In this document: positions 28,919 to 41,630 of the stretch, one piece after another
Layout: each line of letters opens with the position of its first letter
Position numbering within the stretch: position 1 is the stretch's first letter
NCBI GenBank assembly: GCA_949752795.1
Contig: OX457061.1
Coordinates: 45,664,338 to 45,728,337, forward strand
Source of the DNA: Hyperoodon ampullatus
Lineage: Eukaryota; Chordata; Mammalia; Artiodactyla; Ziphiidae
Direction of reading: 5' to 3'
Length of the DNA: 64,000 nucleotides
The notes under the pieces: generated by a model
What the model was told of the DNA's origin: nothing
Database searches by the model: none
What the model saw: only the letters and a program-made list of their open reading frames with translations
Made by a program: the position numbers and the translations under genes

Positions 28919-28923
28919 TCCCT

Positions 28924-28962
<39 letters not shown>
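28919..28962 (+). repeat. (AC)n microsatellite
   Basis: About 19 AC units, preceded by a short CT-rich run. The HTHTHT frame across it is artefactual. Confidence 0.95.
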
Positions 28963-28965
<3 letters not shown>

Positions 28966-29479
28966 CTGGCACGCACAAACTCTGAGTGGATTCAAACCTC
29001 AGGGGGTTAAAGAACACAGCGTCTAATATGCAAAGATGCCTGCAGCCAGGATTGCGGAGGTGAGAACTCCAGGCTGACAGCAGGCAATTCACACTTCAGA
29101 AAAGTGGCAAAGTGCCTTAGGTGGTTAAAAAAACCTGAACAAAAAAACCCTCAATGTCATCAGAAGGTTCCAGAAGCTAACGAAAAATACTCTTGGCTTT
29201 CTCTATAGATACAATTCCCTCACAGCCTAGGAGGTTCAGGACTTAGGTGCCAAAAAATAATTCACAGATAAATGGCTAAACTGATGTGCTGTGTTCCAAT
29301 ATTTTCATCAAATTAATCAGAGTGCTACTGCAAGCATAGTTCAACCCCCAAAGCCCTCATAAATGTACCTTTACATACAGAAAGAGCTCTCCAAATCCTA
29401 CTCCCCGACTTGTTCCTCCCAGTGTAAAATCCCTCTAGCAGAAACAGTATTTCATCCCACCATGTTATCAATTAAGCAT

Positions 29480-29660
29480 CTACCCTGTGCAAGGTTCTTC
29501 ACGTGTATCTTTTCTAATGCTCAAGACAACTCTTCACAATAAGCATTATTATCTCCAGTTTACGATGAGGAAACAGATTCAGAAAGTTTAAAATACTTCC
29601 CCAAAGGCATAGCTGGTCTGTGAATGCTGAGATTTGAATTCAAGTAAGTCTAACTCCAAA
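29480..29660 (-). repeat. MIR fragment
   Basis: 'caagacaactcttcacaata', 'ttatctccagtttacgatga' and 'ggcatagctggtctgtgaat' are the MIR complement. Confidence 0.7.
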
Positions 29661-30618
29661 ATCTGTATTTTTTCCCCTTTATACTGCTTTGCTTACCGTG
29701 AAAGAGCAGGGCTTAGGGCACAAGTGGCCCTGAGAGAGGACACGAAAATGATTTATAAAATCATTTCCAGTTCCAAAATTCCCACACTTTGATCTATATT
29801 CATATGGAGGATTTTAAAGATGTCTAACTGGACTCCTTTCCACAGAAGAGGTTTTAGTTGGAGGGTGGTATAGATGAAGGTCTTGGTACCCAAAGACAAC
29901 CCTGGAGGGGTAAAGTGTAGTCTGAGGCCCCTAAACTTTGTGTCTCTGATAAAGGTTTCTATGCCTCTTCTGCTTTTTTTCTGGGAAGCAGGAACCTATA
30001 ACCACACGTTCAAAACCATACCGAGTAGCCTGAGGGTTCCCAAGCACCCAGTACTGGGGACACACTGGATGCTAGCCTTGGGCAAGCACACAAATTCCTA
30101 ACTTAGGGCACTGGTGTCCCAAAAATTTGCCCAGGCCACTCCACTGCGAGGAGGAAGGCCAACTCTGCCTGCCCACAAGCAACTTTGTGACTCCTCATCT
30201 TTCCCTCACTTCCCTCATCACAATGGTCTTTTCTCCAATTCTCCAAGTCCCTTCTTCCCTTTCAAAGGAGTGGACAGAAATGAGGCTCCTATCTTTGAAT
30301 AAAGCTCTCTCTTGTAACAACAGCAAAAAGATAAAACTAAAAAGAAAGAAAGAAAAAAGCTCCCAACTACCATAAATTGAATAAGTTGACAAAGAAAATG
30401 TTCCCTCAACTGCACCTTTCCCTGGACATCTGCCACTCTCTTTTCTCACAGAGACCAAGCTGCTGAGTCATCTTGCTATCTTTGCTATTTGGCTGAGGGA
30501 GGAAACAGGAGATTTCACCTGTAATGACATGAATATTGGCTTCCAGGATGAAACCAAGTCAGACAAGGTTGGGACAAAAATCATTTCTAGTGAAGGAGAT
30601 CTGTTCAATGGCCTATTA

Positions 30619-30634
30619 GTGCCATCTGCTGTAC
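30619..30634 (-). promoter_or_regulatory. CTCF-like motif, minus orientation
   Basis: AGTGCCATCTGCTGTA on + complements a CTCF-type CAGCAGATGGCAC core. It is in the NUDT2 intron, outside recognised repeats. Confidence 0.5.
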
Positions 30635-30689
30635 AATTCTGGAAAGCAAACACGGGGAATTCTAATACTAGAGCCTGAAAGGATTCATT

Positions 30690-31180
30690 CGCTCATCTAA
30701 TGTCTGTTGAGTGTGTCCCATGTGACAGGCAGTGTTAACAGGATTGAAGAGTAGATAGGAAGCTGAATACTACTGAAAGTGGAAGATGTTTAAACAGGTA
30801 AGTTACCAAATGTGTTTTTTGCACCACAAGGGTACGTGTAAGATGTAAATGTAGCAAAGAAGGGGTGATATCTTTAGGTCAAGGGGTACGCCATAAGGAT
30901 TTTGAGGGATGACTAGGAGTTTACCAAGCGGAATAAAGGTGGCAAGGGGCACTCCAGGCCAAGGGAGGAGTGTGAGCAAAGACCCTCAAGAACAAGACGA
31001 CATTCCATTGATAAAACTTAGTTTCTATCCCGTAGGCAATGAGGAGCCTTGGACTGGTTTTGGACATGGCTGTAATATGGTTAGGTTGACATTTTACAGA
31101 GACATTCTGACAGCAACGAAAGCGGAGAAAGAATTAGAAGGTAAGGAGGCCGACCAGTTACAAGCCTGTTGCAAACAGTC
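30690..31180 (+). repeat. Ancient interspersed repeat
   Basis: 'ggatgactaggagtttacca', 'ggcactccaggccaagggag' and 'gacatggctgtaatatggtt' belong to the same class as 25986-26440. Confidence 0.5.
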
Positions 31181-31639
31181 CAGATGACAAATGATATAGA
31201 GTCAAATTAAGGCAGAGGCAGTGAGAAAGGAGAGGAAGGGATGAATTTGAGAGGTCTCAGAGAAAATCAACACTATTTGATGTTTCATTGTCCAAGGGAG
31301 AGGGCAAGGGAGAGGTATTTGGTTTGAGTGACTAGGTAGAAGTAGGAGTAGAATGTACGCAAATGATTCCTGTTTGGGACAAGTTGAATTTGAAGTGCTA
31401 TAGACTACCCACAAAGTAAATGGACACGTGTCTAGAGTTCAGTGATCACCTCGTCCCATCTCTTCATTTCCCAAGGCTGAAATTTCCTGTTAGAGAAAGA
31501 TTTTGCTTCCACTGTAGGTATCTCTGCAGCCCACCTCCCTCCATTTGGGTAAAGCTGCTTGTACATCTGGTATTCCAAGTATTTTCATCCTCTTTCAGTC
31601 AGAAACAGCACGGCACAACACAGAAAAGCATGGCTGGCT

Positions 31640-31830
31640 TCACAGTGAGACTTAGCTCCCTAATTTAACAGTGTCTTACTTTGAGCAAAATACTTAACTA
31701 TTCTAGGCCTCATTTTCCTCATCTTACAAACAAGGAAACAACAACCTACTATTCACGGTTGCTGCAGAGTTTAAAATAAATAATGTATATGTAGGGTCTG
31801 ACATAGACGTACTGAATATACGAGTCACGT
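31640..31830 (+). repeat. MIR fragment
   Basis: 'taggcctcattttcctcatc' and 'tgctgcagagtttaaaataa' fit the MIR core. Confidence 0.65.
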
Positions 31831-32159
31831 TTACCCCTGTTATCATACAAGATTATCAGAAAGCTTCTCTATGTTATGTTTTAAGGGCATGCTCTTAGCT
31901 TTTATTGACAGTTGAATCAAGAAATGGCTTTTCACATTTTCTGCAAAACTACCGGTGATCACGCCATGTATATCCCTGATGGGGCCCCACAAGATAAATT
32001 CCTCTTGATTTAGCTACTAGGAAGAAATTCCACTCTTTTGAAGAATGTATTGCTTCCTGAATTATTAGTTATTTAACTGACAAGTTTTAAACTAAATTGG
32101 GTACTCAGTTACAGTACATCTGCTGGCTCCATTGGCTAGTATATTTGCTTGTTTCTATT

Positions 32160-32290
32160 ATGAAGATAACAGCTATCATTTTTGGAAGAGTTACTACTTG
32201 TCAGGCATTGTGCCAAGTGCTTTACCTTTGTTATTTCACTTAATCTTCACAACAACCCCACGAGAAAAAGGAAATTACAGCTCAGACATG
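32160..32290 (-). repeat. MIR fragment
   Basis: 'caggcattgtgccaagtgct' and 'ttcacaacaaccccacgaga' are the MIR complement. Confidence 0.75.
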
Positions 32291-32969
32291 TGTCTGGGTA
32301 GTGACTCAAAAGCAGATTTGCCTGTCTCCCAACATCACTGCTCTCAGCCTCGACTCTACATTAGCTACATTTGCCTATTTGATTGCATTCAGTTTATTTT
32401 AATTTGTCATTCATATATTTTTCCCTTAGGAGATATAATAAATACATAAGGTCCAAACCAAGCCACAACAAGGAAAAAGGAAGTTATTTTTTTAGGTAGT
32501 GGGACTCTCGTGTGACTTTCTTTACTTCTGCTATAATTGCCACGATATTATCCATTCAATAAATGAAGCTATTAGAAAATATAAAACCTCTTTTGGAAAG
32601 TAGGCAGGGCTTAAAAGGTAACAACAATGTTAAAACTGAGGCCCAAGGAGGGGAAGGAATGGACCTCGGGTCGCTGGGCCCTACACCGGAACTCTGGGCT
32701 TCCGACGACCCACCCGATCACCACTTGCATGAGGGCAAGCAAGGCTCGCGGGGCCACTGATCCCTTCTCCCTACGCATACAGGAAAACTGAGGTCCTGCG
32801 AGCGTCTGGGGCCTGGCCTAACCACGGCCCACTGCCAGCTTGGAGGAGGGAACGTCCACCTCTGACCCTACAGCGACGGGAGGTAAGTCAGCTGCAAACT
32901 CCCATATCGCCGAGCCTCAGTTCCGCCGCGGAGAACTAAAGCCAGTGGACCCACCCTAAGATCACTCAC

Positions 32970-33130
32970 CTTCAGAAGTGGAAGCAGGCAGGAGGCGGGC
33001 CTTAAACGGAGACCTGGGGTACGTCGACCAATCCGGAGAGCTCCATTGCGCTTTGGGCGACCAACAGCTCCGGGCATTAGGATTCTGGACCCGCCTCAAA
33101 GGTGAGGTTCTCTCACTTAGAACATCGCGA
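32970..33130 (-). other. NUDT2: Candidate NUDT2 non-coding first exon
   Basis: The 3' boundary is the strong minus-strand donor at 32970|32969 (GTGAGTGAT). The 5' end is a guess. A + strand GTAAGT after 32882 is probably irrelevant. Confidence 0.5.
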
Positions 33131-33289
33131 GATCTTAACTTAAGTGGAGTAATTGGTTGAAAGACCAAAAGACGGGAATTGAGAGTTACGCCCACCGTTT
33201 CATTAGTTCCCTGATTGGTCTTCTGTAAGAGAAGGCGGCTCACGTCCACGAGTTCCCTGGATGCCCATTGGTGAACGGTGCTGGACTGC

Positions 33290-33470
33290 CAGCGCGCTGG
33301 CGTCGGCGCGGGCGTTCGAACCGGCGCTTGGCGGCGTTACCATGGGGATGCGGCCTGGCGGCAGGCTCAAGCTAGTGAGCTGACAGCACGCCTCGGTCGC
33401 CCGCCTTGGGGCTCTTTGCTGTCAGCGTTTTCTCCTGTCTTCAGACAGGGTTGATCGAGGAGCCTCCGAG
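33290..33470 (+). other. KIF24: Candidate KIF24 non-coding first exon, with a short upstream ORF
   Basis: Ends at a good donor (GTGAGA at 33471). The 5' end is not defined. It contains a 13-codon ORF at 33342-33383 whose ATG has a strong context (ttaccATGG), followed by TGA. The main KIF24 start is in the next exon, 19.6 kb away. Confidence 0.6.
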
Positions 33471-36019
33471 GTGAGAAATGGCGGGGGAGAACCGGGGCGG
33501 GGTGGGCTGCTCGGGAGCCTTGCTGCCTGCCCCGCGGGAGACGGTGCGCAGGGCGCCCGCCAAGTGCGTGAGGAGGCGGGCAGTTGGGACGGAACCGGGA
33601 GTTGACCTCTTCCGATGGTCCGAACGTTCACCCACTCTCCTACCCTCTCCCTCACTTCTCCCGTGAAACCTTTTCTGAGTCTCGAAATCCTCTTTACCCC
33701 TTTGAACCTATAGCCCTGACTGGAACCTCTCTTAGAGAGCTTCTGTTCCTCCTTGGGTACTTCCGTGAACCCCATTCTCTTCCCTTCTCCCATATAATTG
33801 TGAGGTCTTTGAGGCAAGGCAAGCATCTTTCACAATGTTTTACACATAGTAGATTTTTCAGGAAATATTTGTTGAGTTGAATTTAATTCACCACAAATAA
33901 ATTGGATTCCCCTCTATGCCCTGCCCCTTTTTCCCTCCCATACAGAGATTATTTTTTATCTTTATGGGGGAAGGGGGAGGGCATCCTGATCTCATATGCA
34001 AAAGGACCTGAAAGTTTACGGTTGGGCTTTCCACTCTTCGTGAAAGGGAAAACTTTTGGATTGCTTACTACAACTCTTCTCGCATTGTGGCTTTTAGTCT
34101 TGGTCTCTCAGTGTTTTTATTAGACTCCCGATTAGTCTTTGCTTAAAACAAACCATTCTGTTGTTGCTGTATGCCAAAAGACTTGATCTCAGTTTCTTAG
34201 TGACCCACAGCTGTTGTCACATTTTAAGTGTTTTCTGTTTTGTATTTCTGTTCTGCTGTAGTCTCTCTACTTCGGCACATACAACAGCTGCTCCGGTAGC
34301 CTATCCATTTATCAGGTGTCGGTGATAGAACTGCATTACCAAGACTGTTGTTTCGTTGTTAACTCCTAAGGCTATATATTCCCAATATGCTTTGTTGATT
34401 CTTATATCAAATCATAGCTCAATGATGACTTTAATAAGAGGATTGAAAAAAGTCAGGTATAGCAGCTCTGTTCTTATTACCTTCTTATAAAAGTTAGAAC
34501 ATAACCTTATAGCTAAACTGTAGACCTGTGGCATGTAATGGAACCCTGACTGGGGATTCAGGGTTTGGTCTTGGCTCTGTCTCTCTCACTGTGGCTGGCT
34601 TTGCAGGTCATTTAGCCCTTTTAGATTTCACGTTTTCCATGTGGAAAATCAAATGTTTGAATTAGATTAGAAGTCATGTGGCTCTATTATCAATTTAGTC
34701 AAGCCGTTGATGCCAGGTAGACATCATGCACTCAGCCTTTCAAAGACCATATAGCTGGAAGTAATAGCTACCATTATTGAGCATCTACCCTGTGCAAAGC
34801 ACTGTATCATATCAAGGGCTTTACATAAATATTACATTTTTCTTAGCATAGTACATTAATCTACTGCCCACATAACATTTCATTAAAAACTGTTGGTTTA
34901 TGTTGTTAATGAAAATCTTTAGCTATTCATAGTATGTCCTTGGGGCAAACTAGGGCATGATTCTCTCATCTTCCAGTTTAGGAGGAACAGCAGTTTCTTT
35001 CACTGGGCTGCAGTTTTGTTTGTAAAGTGAGGGGCTGATTGAACTACTCTTCTCAGATCCCTTCAGTTTAATTGATGAATTAATCCAGTTTCCTGTGCTG
35101 GCTCAGCAAACCTATTCATAATTTGTTCAGAGTAGGTCCTCAACAAATTTTGTTAAATGAGTAATAGAGTTCTACTTCTTGTACTTTGAGTGTTGTGGTC
35201 ATTGTATACTTTCCGAGGTATTGTCTCAAGGATTTTGATGTTCATATCCTATTAAACAAGAAGACTTTTCCATAGGCATAAACTAATAGGTACCATTCGT
35301 ACTGGAAAAATTCAGTTTTCCACAAGTATGTCTTTTTCCTGTGTAGGGAAAAACCAAATATGTGGGGTCCCCACAATTCTCTGTGACACCATCTGGGTGT
35401 CCTACCGTTTAACTCAATGTAACAGTTTACCTGGAGATAGTGTCAGATCCCAGAGGTTAAGGGCTTAGTCCCACAAGACTGCTCCCATACCACTTAAAAT
35501 GCCAATCAAAAGTAGTTAGGTCCCCAGATACCCACAACTTCTCTCAGATTTGGCTACAAATTGGAAGTTCCCACGTCCCCCTCCTCAGGTTTGATTAATT
35601 TGCTACAGCAGCTCCCAGAACTCAGAGAAACATATTTATCACCATCAGAAGTTATCTTGCTTATTTGATTATTGATTATCTCCTTCCATTAGAATAATAG
35701 CACCTTGAGGGCAGTGACCTTATCTGTTTTGTTCCTCAATGTCTAGAAAGGGCCCAGCTCATAAAAGTCCCTCAAGCTATTTCTTGAATGACTGGATGAA
35801 ATGTTTTTGTTGTAACTGTGACCATAGCTGTGTCCATAGCAACTCGTTTGAGTGATAGAAACTTCCTTCATTTTTTTGCTCAGGGGCAGTGAGTCAGGGC
35901 ACCACCAACTCTGCTTTAGTTTTCTTGAGTAATCAAACTACCCTGATACAAAAGTTTCTATCACCTATGACTGCAAATGGTATCAAATGCTTTTGTATAG
36001 TTCTAAAAATAGTGTAGGG

Positions 36020-36600
36020 ATATTTATTCATTAACTAATTATTGAATGTTTATTATTCCCAGACATTGTTTTAGATTCCAGGGATAAAAAGATCAATAAG
36101 ACACATTACTTAACCACAAGATCATATTCTAATGGAGGAAATAGACATACTCATAGATAATTATTACAGAATGTAACTGCAATGATAGAGATATGCAAAA
36201 GGTATGATATGAACATAGAAGGGAAATCCATCCACATCTGGGGAGACCAGAAAAGAACTCATTTGTGTTTTAATCAATGGATAAGAGGTAGACAGGTAAA
36301 GTGAGGTTTGATGAGAGTTGGAGGAGACCATTTAAGAGCACAGTGTGAATAAATGCACAGAGATAACAGTCTAAGAAACTGACTAAACTGAAGAGTAGGT
36401 GGGAGAGAGAGGAATGGGCTAGACCGTAGAAGGCTTTGTAGGACATGCTAAGGAGCTTGGACTTTGTCCTTTAGATAGGTGACAGGATGCCACTGAAAGG
36501 TTTTAAATAAGGGAGCAGCATGGTCATAACTGTGCTTTCAAAACAATGACCTGGTTCTGTAGTGTGGAGGATGGTTTGGAGGGGGCAAACTGGAGGCAGG
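36020..36600 (+). repeat. Ancient interspersed repeat
   Basis: 'ttattcccagacattgtttt', 'agaaggctttgtaggacatg' and 'gggagcagcatggtcataac' give the same class as 25986-26440, here longer. Confidence 0.6.
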
Positions 36601-38334
36601 GAGAGCGGTTAAGAGACATATAATGATCTAGGTGAACCACCATCTGAGGCTGAACCACCAGGGCTGTGGTAGTAGGAATAAGGATAGCAAAGAGGAAATC
36701 TGACAGATATTTAGGAGATTAAATTGACTGGACCTGTTGATCAGATTTGGGATTAAAGGAGAAGGAGGAGTCTAAGGATGCTTCCCAGATTAGCTCTGAG
36801 TGACTGGATAGATGGTATTTTGTCACTTACCCTACCCCAACCCTCACTTCCCCAAGGAACAAAGAGATGGAGGAACAGATTTTGTGGGGAGTTAATGAGT
36901 TTGGTTATTGACAAGTAGTTCAGATGCTCAATCATGGGGACATTTTGATAGTGATACCTGCATGTTTTTGCTGCAAGACATCCGTAAGATTTTTAGTTTT
37001 ATTGTGAGGTGAACTAAAGTTACACTGGAATTCTGAAAGTACTCAGTTAATAACATTGCACAATATCCAGGCCAAAAAGACTAGTTGAGATTTCACAAGC
37101 AATGAGGAGCAGTACTGTGTCTATTATAGTCTTTTAAGTTACCTGCTTATGCTGAGATTTGATTGGTTAAAACTAGTGGTATAGAATTATGTAGCCAACA
37201 AATAGATATCTAATCACTTTCAAAAACAAATTCATATAGTTGTTTTTAATAAATTATCTATGCCTTTGTTTCTTCATTTGTATAAAGTGAGGTGATGACA
37301 ACGTCCATCTCTCACAAAAAGTCTTGGAAGATTAATCAGGTAGCATAATTAATTATGTATTAATAATTTAGATCCCAGTGAATGGAATTGTTTTAATCGT
37401 TCTTTGCTTTCTCAGCATCACTCCTTTAGAAATAATTTCTGGTGCCATTGTGGCAACGGTTCCCAAGAGGATGTAACCCTGAGTAAAAGCATCTCTGTCA
37501 TCTTAATAATTTATAAAAACTGATTGTAATCGTTATTTTTCCAATTAAACATGTGAGATATATTTTGTTGAAAGTATTTTATAACTGCAAAATGGCAAAA
37601 ACTCTGAAAATGACAACTTCTACAATTGGATTAGACCAAGATTTAAAAAATAAAACACTGAGTTTAAACCCAATATTGGTTACCACCTGTTTCTGGGAAT
37701 TCTTTCAAAATTAAACCTCTATATTTAGAGAGGTAATACTTGAACTGTTTTAAGATAACTGGGTTCAACAATTTAGTTATGCTTATTTTTAGGTGATTGC
37801 TCCCATGTTTTGCACCAGCCTTAGAAATTTTTAAATGTCATAGTGGGGCTCTTGAAAGGAATTGCAGTAATTGCAAAGCATTAGCTACTTAACCATAAAC
37901 AAAGGTGAAGCTTGTTTTTCAGTTACAAAAAGAAACAATCTTTCAAAAACTACTTTTGGGTATAACTCACATGATTTGTATCCCCAAGTTCGCATCCAGC
38001 CTGAAGAATTACATTAGGTATGCTATATTCTCATTCTTCGCAGCTGTTGTTTTAAGCAGCTGTCTAGTATCCCTTGTCTTCTTTTAAGACCAGTGGTCTA
38101 TAGATAGAATAATCCCTAGAGTTTGAAATAACTTAATTCCCTTGTTGGAGGAAAAAGTGTATACTGTATTATCCACCTTTTAATCTCCCACTGATAGTAT
38201 TGCATTTCTTGTGTTCTTAATTAGGGGTCTTATGCCTAATGTGGGGTACACAAACATCTTAATGCAAATTCATTGAGAATGTTGGGTTTGTATTGTATCT
38301 GTTATTAATGGTGCAGTGGGTTCGGTGACTTTTT

Positions 38335-38475
38335 TAAAAAGTGATCATTATTAGTGGTTGCCTAGGGCTGGATGGGTTGGGGGTTTAGTATGTAAATGTA
38401 TTAGAAGCCATTGAATTCACTTTAAATGGGTGAATTCTATGGTATGTGAACTATATCTCAATAAAGTTGTTATAT
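38335..38475 (+). repeat. L1 3' terminus
   Basis: 'ttgcctagggctggatgggt' then 'gaactatatctcaataaagt' are L1 3' end landmarks. It is the first of four similar ends in this intron. Confidence 0.7.
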
Positions 38476-38514
38476 ATATATTTATTATTATTATTATTTA
38501 TTAATTTATTTATT

Positions 38515-38710
38515 TTGCGGTACGTGGGCCTCTCACTGTTGTGCCCTTTCGCGTTGCAGAGCACAGGCTCCGGATGCGCAGGCTCAGCGGCCATGGCTCA
38601 CGGGCCTAGCCGCTCCGCGGCATGTGGGATCTTCCCGAACCGGGGCACGAACCCGTGTCCGCTGCATCCGCAGGCGGACTCTCAACCACTGCGCCACCAG
38701 GGAAGCCCTA
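38515..38710 (-). mobile_element. CHR SINE (short body)
   Basis: Complement form from 'gcggtacgtgggcctctcac' to 'ccactgcgccaccagggaag'. It abuts another CHR in the same orientation. Confidence 0.93.
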
Positions 38711-38715
38711 TTTAT

Positions 38716-38988
38716 TTATTTTTGGCTGTGTTGGGTCTTCGTTTCTGTGCGAGGGCTTTCTATAGTTGCGGCAAGTGGGGGCCACTCTTCATCCGGTGCG
38801 CGGGCCTCTCACTATCGCGGCCTCTCTTGTTGCGGAGCACGGGCTCCAGACGCACAGGCTCAGTAGTTGTGGCTCACGGGCCTAGTTGCTCCGCGGCATG
38901 TGGGATCTTCCTAGACCAGGGCTCGAACCCTTGTCCCCTGCATTGGCAGGCAGATTCTCAGCCACTGCGCCACCAGGGAAGCCCTATT
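38716..38988 (-). mobile_element. CHR SINE (long body)
   Basis: Complement form beginning 'ttggctgtgttgggtcttcg' and ending 'gcgccaccagggaagcccta'. Confidence 0.93.
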
Positions 38989-39214
38989 TTTTTTTAAAGT
39001 GGTCATTGTCACAGTTTAGGGGAACTCAGTTGAAGAAATATTTCTTGGCAATCAGAAGCTATTTTAGTCCTTGTATTTCATACTACCTCTGTATTAATGA
39101 GAGCGTATATAATATGTTCTAATGCCTGCTGACCTTCCCGTGTAGTTCCTTACTTTCAGGAACAGTATATACATTTAAAACATGTATAATTGAGCAAGTA
39201 GAAAGTGGAAAATA

Positions 39215-39370
39215 GTAAGGTGTTCGAAAAGGCCACTGAGGTTTAGCGTATCAAAGCTGTGTAACCTTAGGCAAGTCACTTAATCATTCAGAGCCTTAGT
39301 TACCACATAAAATGAAGGTGTTGGATCAGATCCTAGTTCTCAAATTCTGATGCCCACAGGGCTAACCAAT
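39215..39370 (+). repeat. MIR fragment
   Basis: 'gtgtaaccttaggcaagtca' and 'gagccttagttaccacataa' fit the MIR core. Confidence 0.7.
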
Positions 39371-39849
39371 TAAAGTAAATAAATAAAGTTGGTGGGTGTA
39401 AAGGAACTGGGAGCAGGGGACCTTGGCGTATGGATAGTATGTGTTCCTCTAAAGAGAGCAGCCATAACTCAATTTTGATCCATTGCTGCTTTATCTTATT
39501 GTAGGCCCAATGTAACTGTATTTTTAATTTTCAAGAAAAGCAGAAACTGGATATTTTTAATTGTTCCTGCTTTTTAAATATTGCAACTAATTTAAAAAAA
39601 TTTTAAACACTATGCAAGCCAAACTACAAGTTATGAAGGAATCCTTCATGGGCCTAATATAGACTAGATCAGCTATAGACTAGACGATCTCTATTGACCC
39701 AGCTAGCTGTAGGATTCTTTTTTTTTTTCCCCCTTTATCTTACCTAAATATTATGTGGTACATTCCAAAGGGTATGTGTGAAACATATATGTAAGTTATA
39801 AAGCACAATACAAAATGAATAAATACCTAAGACCTAGCAGATAACATCC

Positions 39850-40310
39850 CTGTATTCTCTTCCTGTTCACCATTTTCTTGCTCTTCCATCAGAGATAACC
39901 ATTATCCTTCATTTTGTATTTAGATGCCTAAATAATACACTGGATTTGCTTGCTTTTGAGCCTTATGCAAAGGAACGTAGTTTTCTGGGATTTGTTTTTT
40001 TCCTCATGATGTTTCTGAGATTGATAAATTGTTTAGTGTGGTTTGTCCTTTTATCACTATTGTATAATATTCCATTGTATGAATATACCCAAATTTATCT
40101 GTTCTTCAGCCAATGGACATTCAGGTTATTTTGTTTTTGGCTCTTGTGAACAGTGCTGCTGTGAACTTTTTTGTATGTGCCTCCTGAAGCACACATGCAG
40201 AAGTTTTTCTGAGGTATATACCTAGGAGTTGAGTTGCTTGGTTGTATACTGTATGAACACTCAACTTGGTAAGATAATGCCAAACTGTTTTTCAGTGTTT
40301 CTGATTTAGC
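39850..40310 (-). repeat. L1 internal fragment
   Basis: 'ataatattccattgtatgaa', 'ccaatggacattcaggttat' and 'gaacagtgctgctgtgaact' are the complement of a late part of mammalian L1. Confidence 0.75.
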
Positions 40311-41479
40311 CCCATGATCCTTTACTCTGAGAGTTCTCCATAACTCTCTGCCTTCTCTAATTTATTGTATTCTCTCCTTCCACACCTTTTTCCCCTTAGT
40401 GAAGATAACCTGCCTCACTGCCCCTTATTTTCTTTCTAGACAACCATATGTTCTCTGCCATTAAGAACTTTTCCTCTAACATAATAGAATCATATTTAGA
40501 AATAAATATTACACTTTTACAGTTAGATTATAAATAACTTGTTAAAAGTGCCTTTTAAATGCTTTTCCATGCAGGAATATTTGTTTTAAAATTTAATGGT
40601 CATTTAAAGAACTTTGTAAGTTTTATTTGTCAGGTTTGATCTAAGATTAATTACATTTAAGTTCTGTTTACTGTGTGTTTTTTTTAATTACCTCACAAAT
40701 GATCAGGTTATTTCTGGCATTTGTGAACTTTTAGTTGTTTCCAGGGTTGCTCAGCATAAATAATTTGAAATTTTATTGTTGAACGGAGAGGATTTTTTTA
40801 AACTTGGGAACATGAATTATTTCTGAAATAACTTTGAATATTTTTCTTTTAAAAAGGCTGTGACACACAGATGCTTTCAACTTTTGTTTTTTCTACTATA
40901 AATGTTACCCAAAGCCACATTTTACTTTCCTCTTCATTGTATTCTTTGTAACAAAAATAAATACACCTTTAAAGAGGAATTATTTAATTAACCATTATAA
41001 AAATAACAAAGATTATTTGATACTATGAAATCCATGTACAAACAAGTCAGACTTTTTTTCTTTTTTTAAACAGGCTGGTTTATTTTATTTAAAATAAGTA
41101 AGGGTAGAGTTCCTAAGATTCTTAATAGAATGAAATTGGCTTTGGTTTATGCATTATTAGACATACTTAATTACTTCTTGAAAACTATTGCTATCACACC
41201 CACCTAGAACATGTTTGGTATGCCCTTCTAATTTATTCAACTGAAGCTCTTGAAATTTTCATTCTGTGCTAGAAGAGTGTAAAAAATAACTCAGCCTGTG
41301 CATTCTTAATAGCTCTTGACCACAGCTCAAATTTCCCCAGAAAACTTCAATACATTTTCTCAATTTCTTCCATGGTTAATTTTGTTTTTGATAATTATAG
41401 AAGTGAACGTTTTAGGAAAAGCGCTTTTCTCTGTTAGATGCTAGTGTAACATCTAAAATTTAATGGTACAATGTTTCTT

Positions 41480-41630
41480 TTGGGAGTGATAAAAATGTTC
41501 TAAAATTGGATTGTGGTGATGGTTGCGCAACCTTGTGAATATACTAAAAACTATTGAATTGTACACTTTAAATGGGTGAGTTTTATGGTATGTGAATTAT
41601 ATCTCAGTAAAGTTATTAAAGTTTAATGAT
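41480..41630 (+). repeat. L1 3' terminus
   Basis: 'ttggattgtggtgatggttg', 'gaattgtacactttaaatgg' and 'tatatctcagtaaagttatt' are the standard L1 3' end. Confidence 0.8.

Larger units (their letters stand above)
24807..32969 (-). other. NUDT2: NUDT2 5' intron (long), repeat-bearing
   Basis: Includes L1 traces (about 25300-25400, 25650-25790, 26770-27150), MIRs (25425-25630, 29480-29660, 31640-31830, 32160-32290), other ancient repeats (about 25986-26440, 27990-28620, 30690-31180), an L2 trace (27860-28000) and an AC microsatellite. An additional non-coding NUDT2 exon within it cannot be excluded. Confidence 0.5.
32780..33480. promoter_or_regulatory. Shared NUDT2/KIF24 bidirectional CpG-island promoter
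   Basis: A CpG-rich, repeat-free block holds divergent first-exon donors: minus-strand CTGAAG|GTGAGT (exon end 32970) for NUDT2 and plus-strand TCCGAG|GTGAGA (exon end 33470) for KIF24. Between them are CCAAT boxes at 33028 (+) and as ATTGG at 33152, 33214 and 33267, and a CGCG element TCGCGAGA at 33125-33132. There is no obvious TATA box. Human NUDT2 and KIF24 are also head-to-head. KIF24 is cell-cycle related, and clustered CCAAT boxes fit that. Confidence 0.8.

Noticed and set aside
28664..29092. Frames with HTHTHT or VCVCV runs
   Set aside because: They cross an AC microsatellite and have no splice or homology support.
38446..38997. 183-codon + strand open frame
   Set aside because: It is the reverse complement of two adjacent CHR SINEs; the same AACGIFPDRGTNPCPLH-type words recur in every minus-strand copy.
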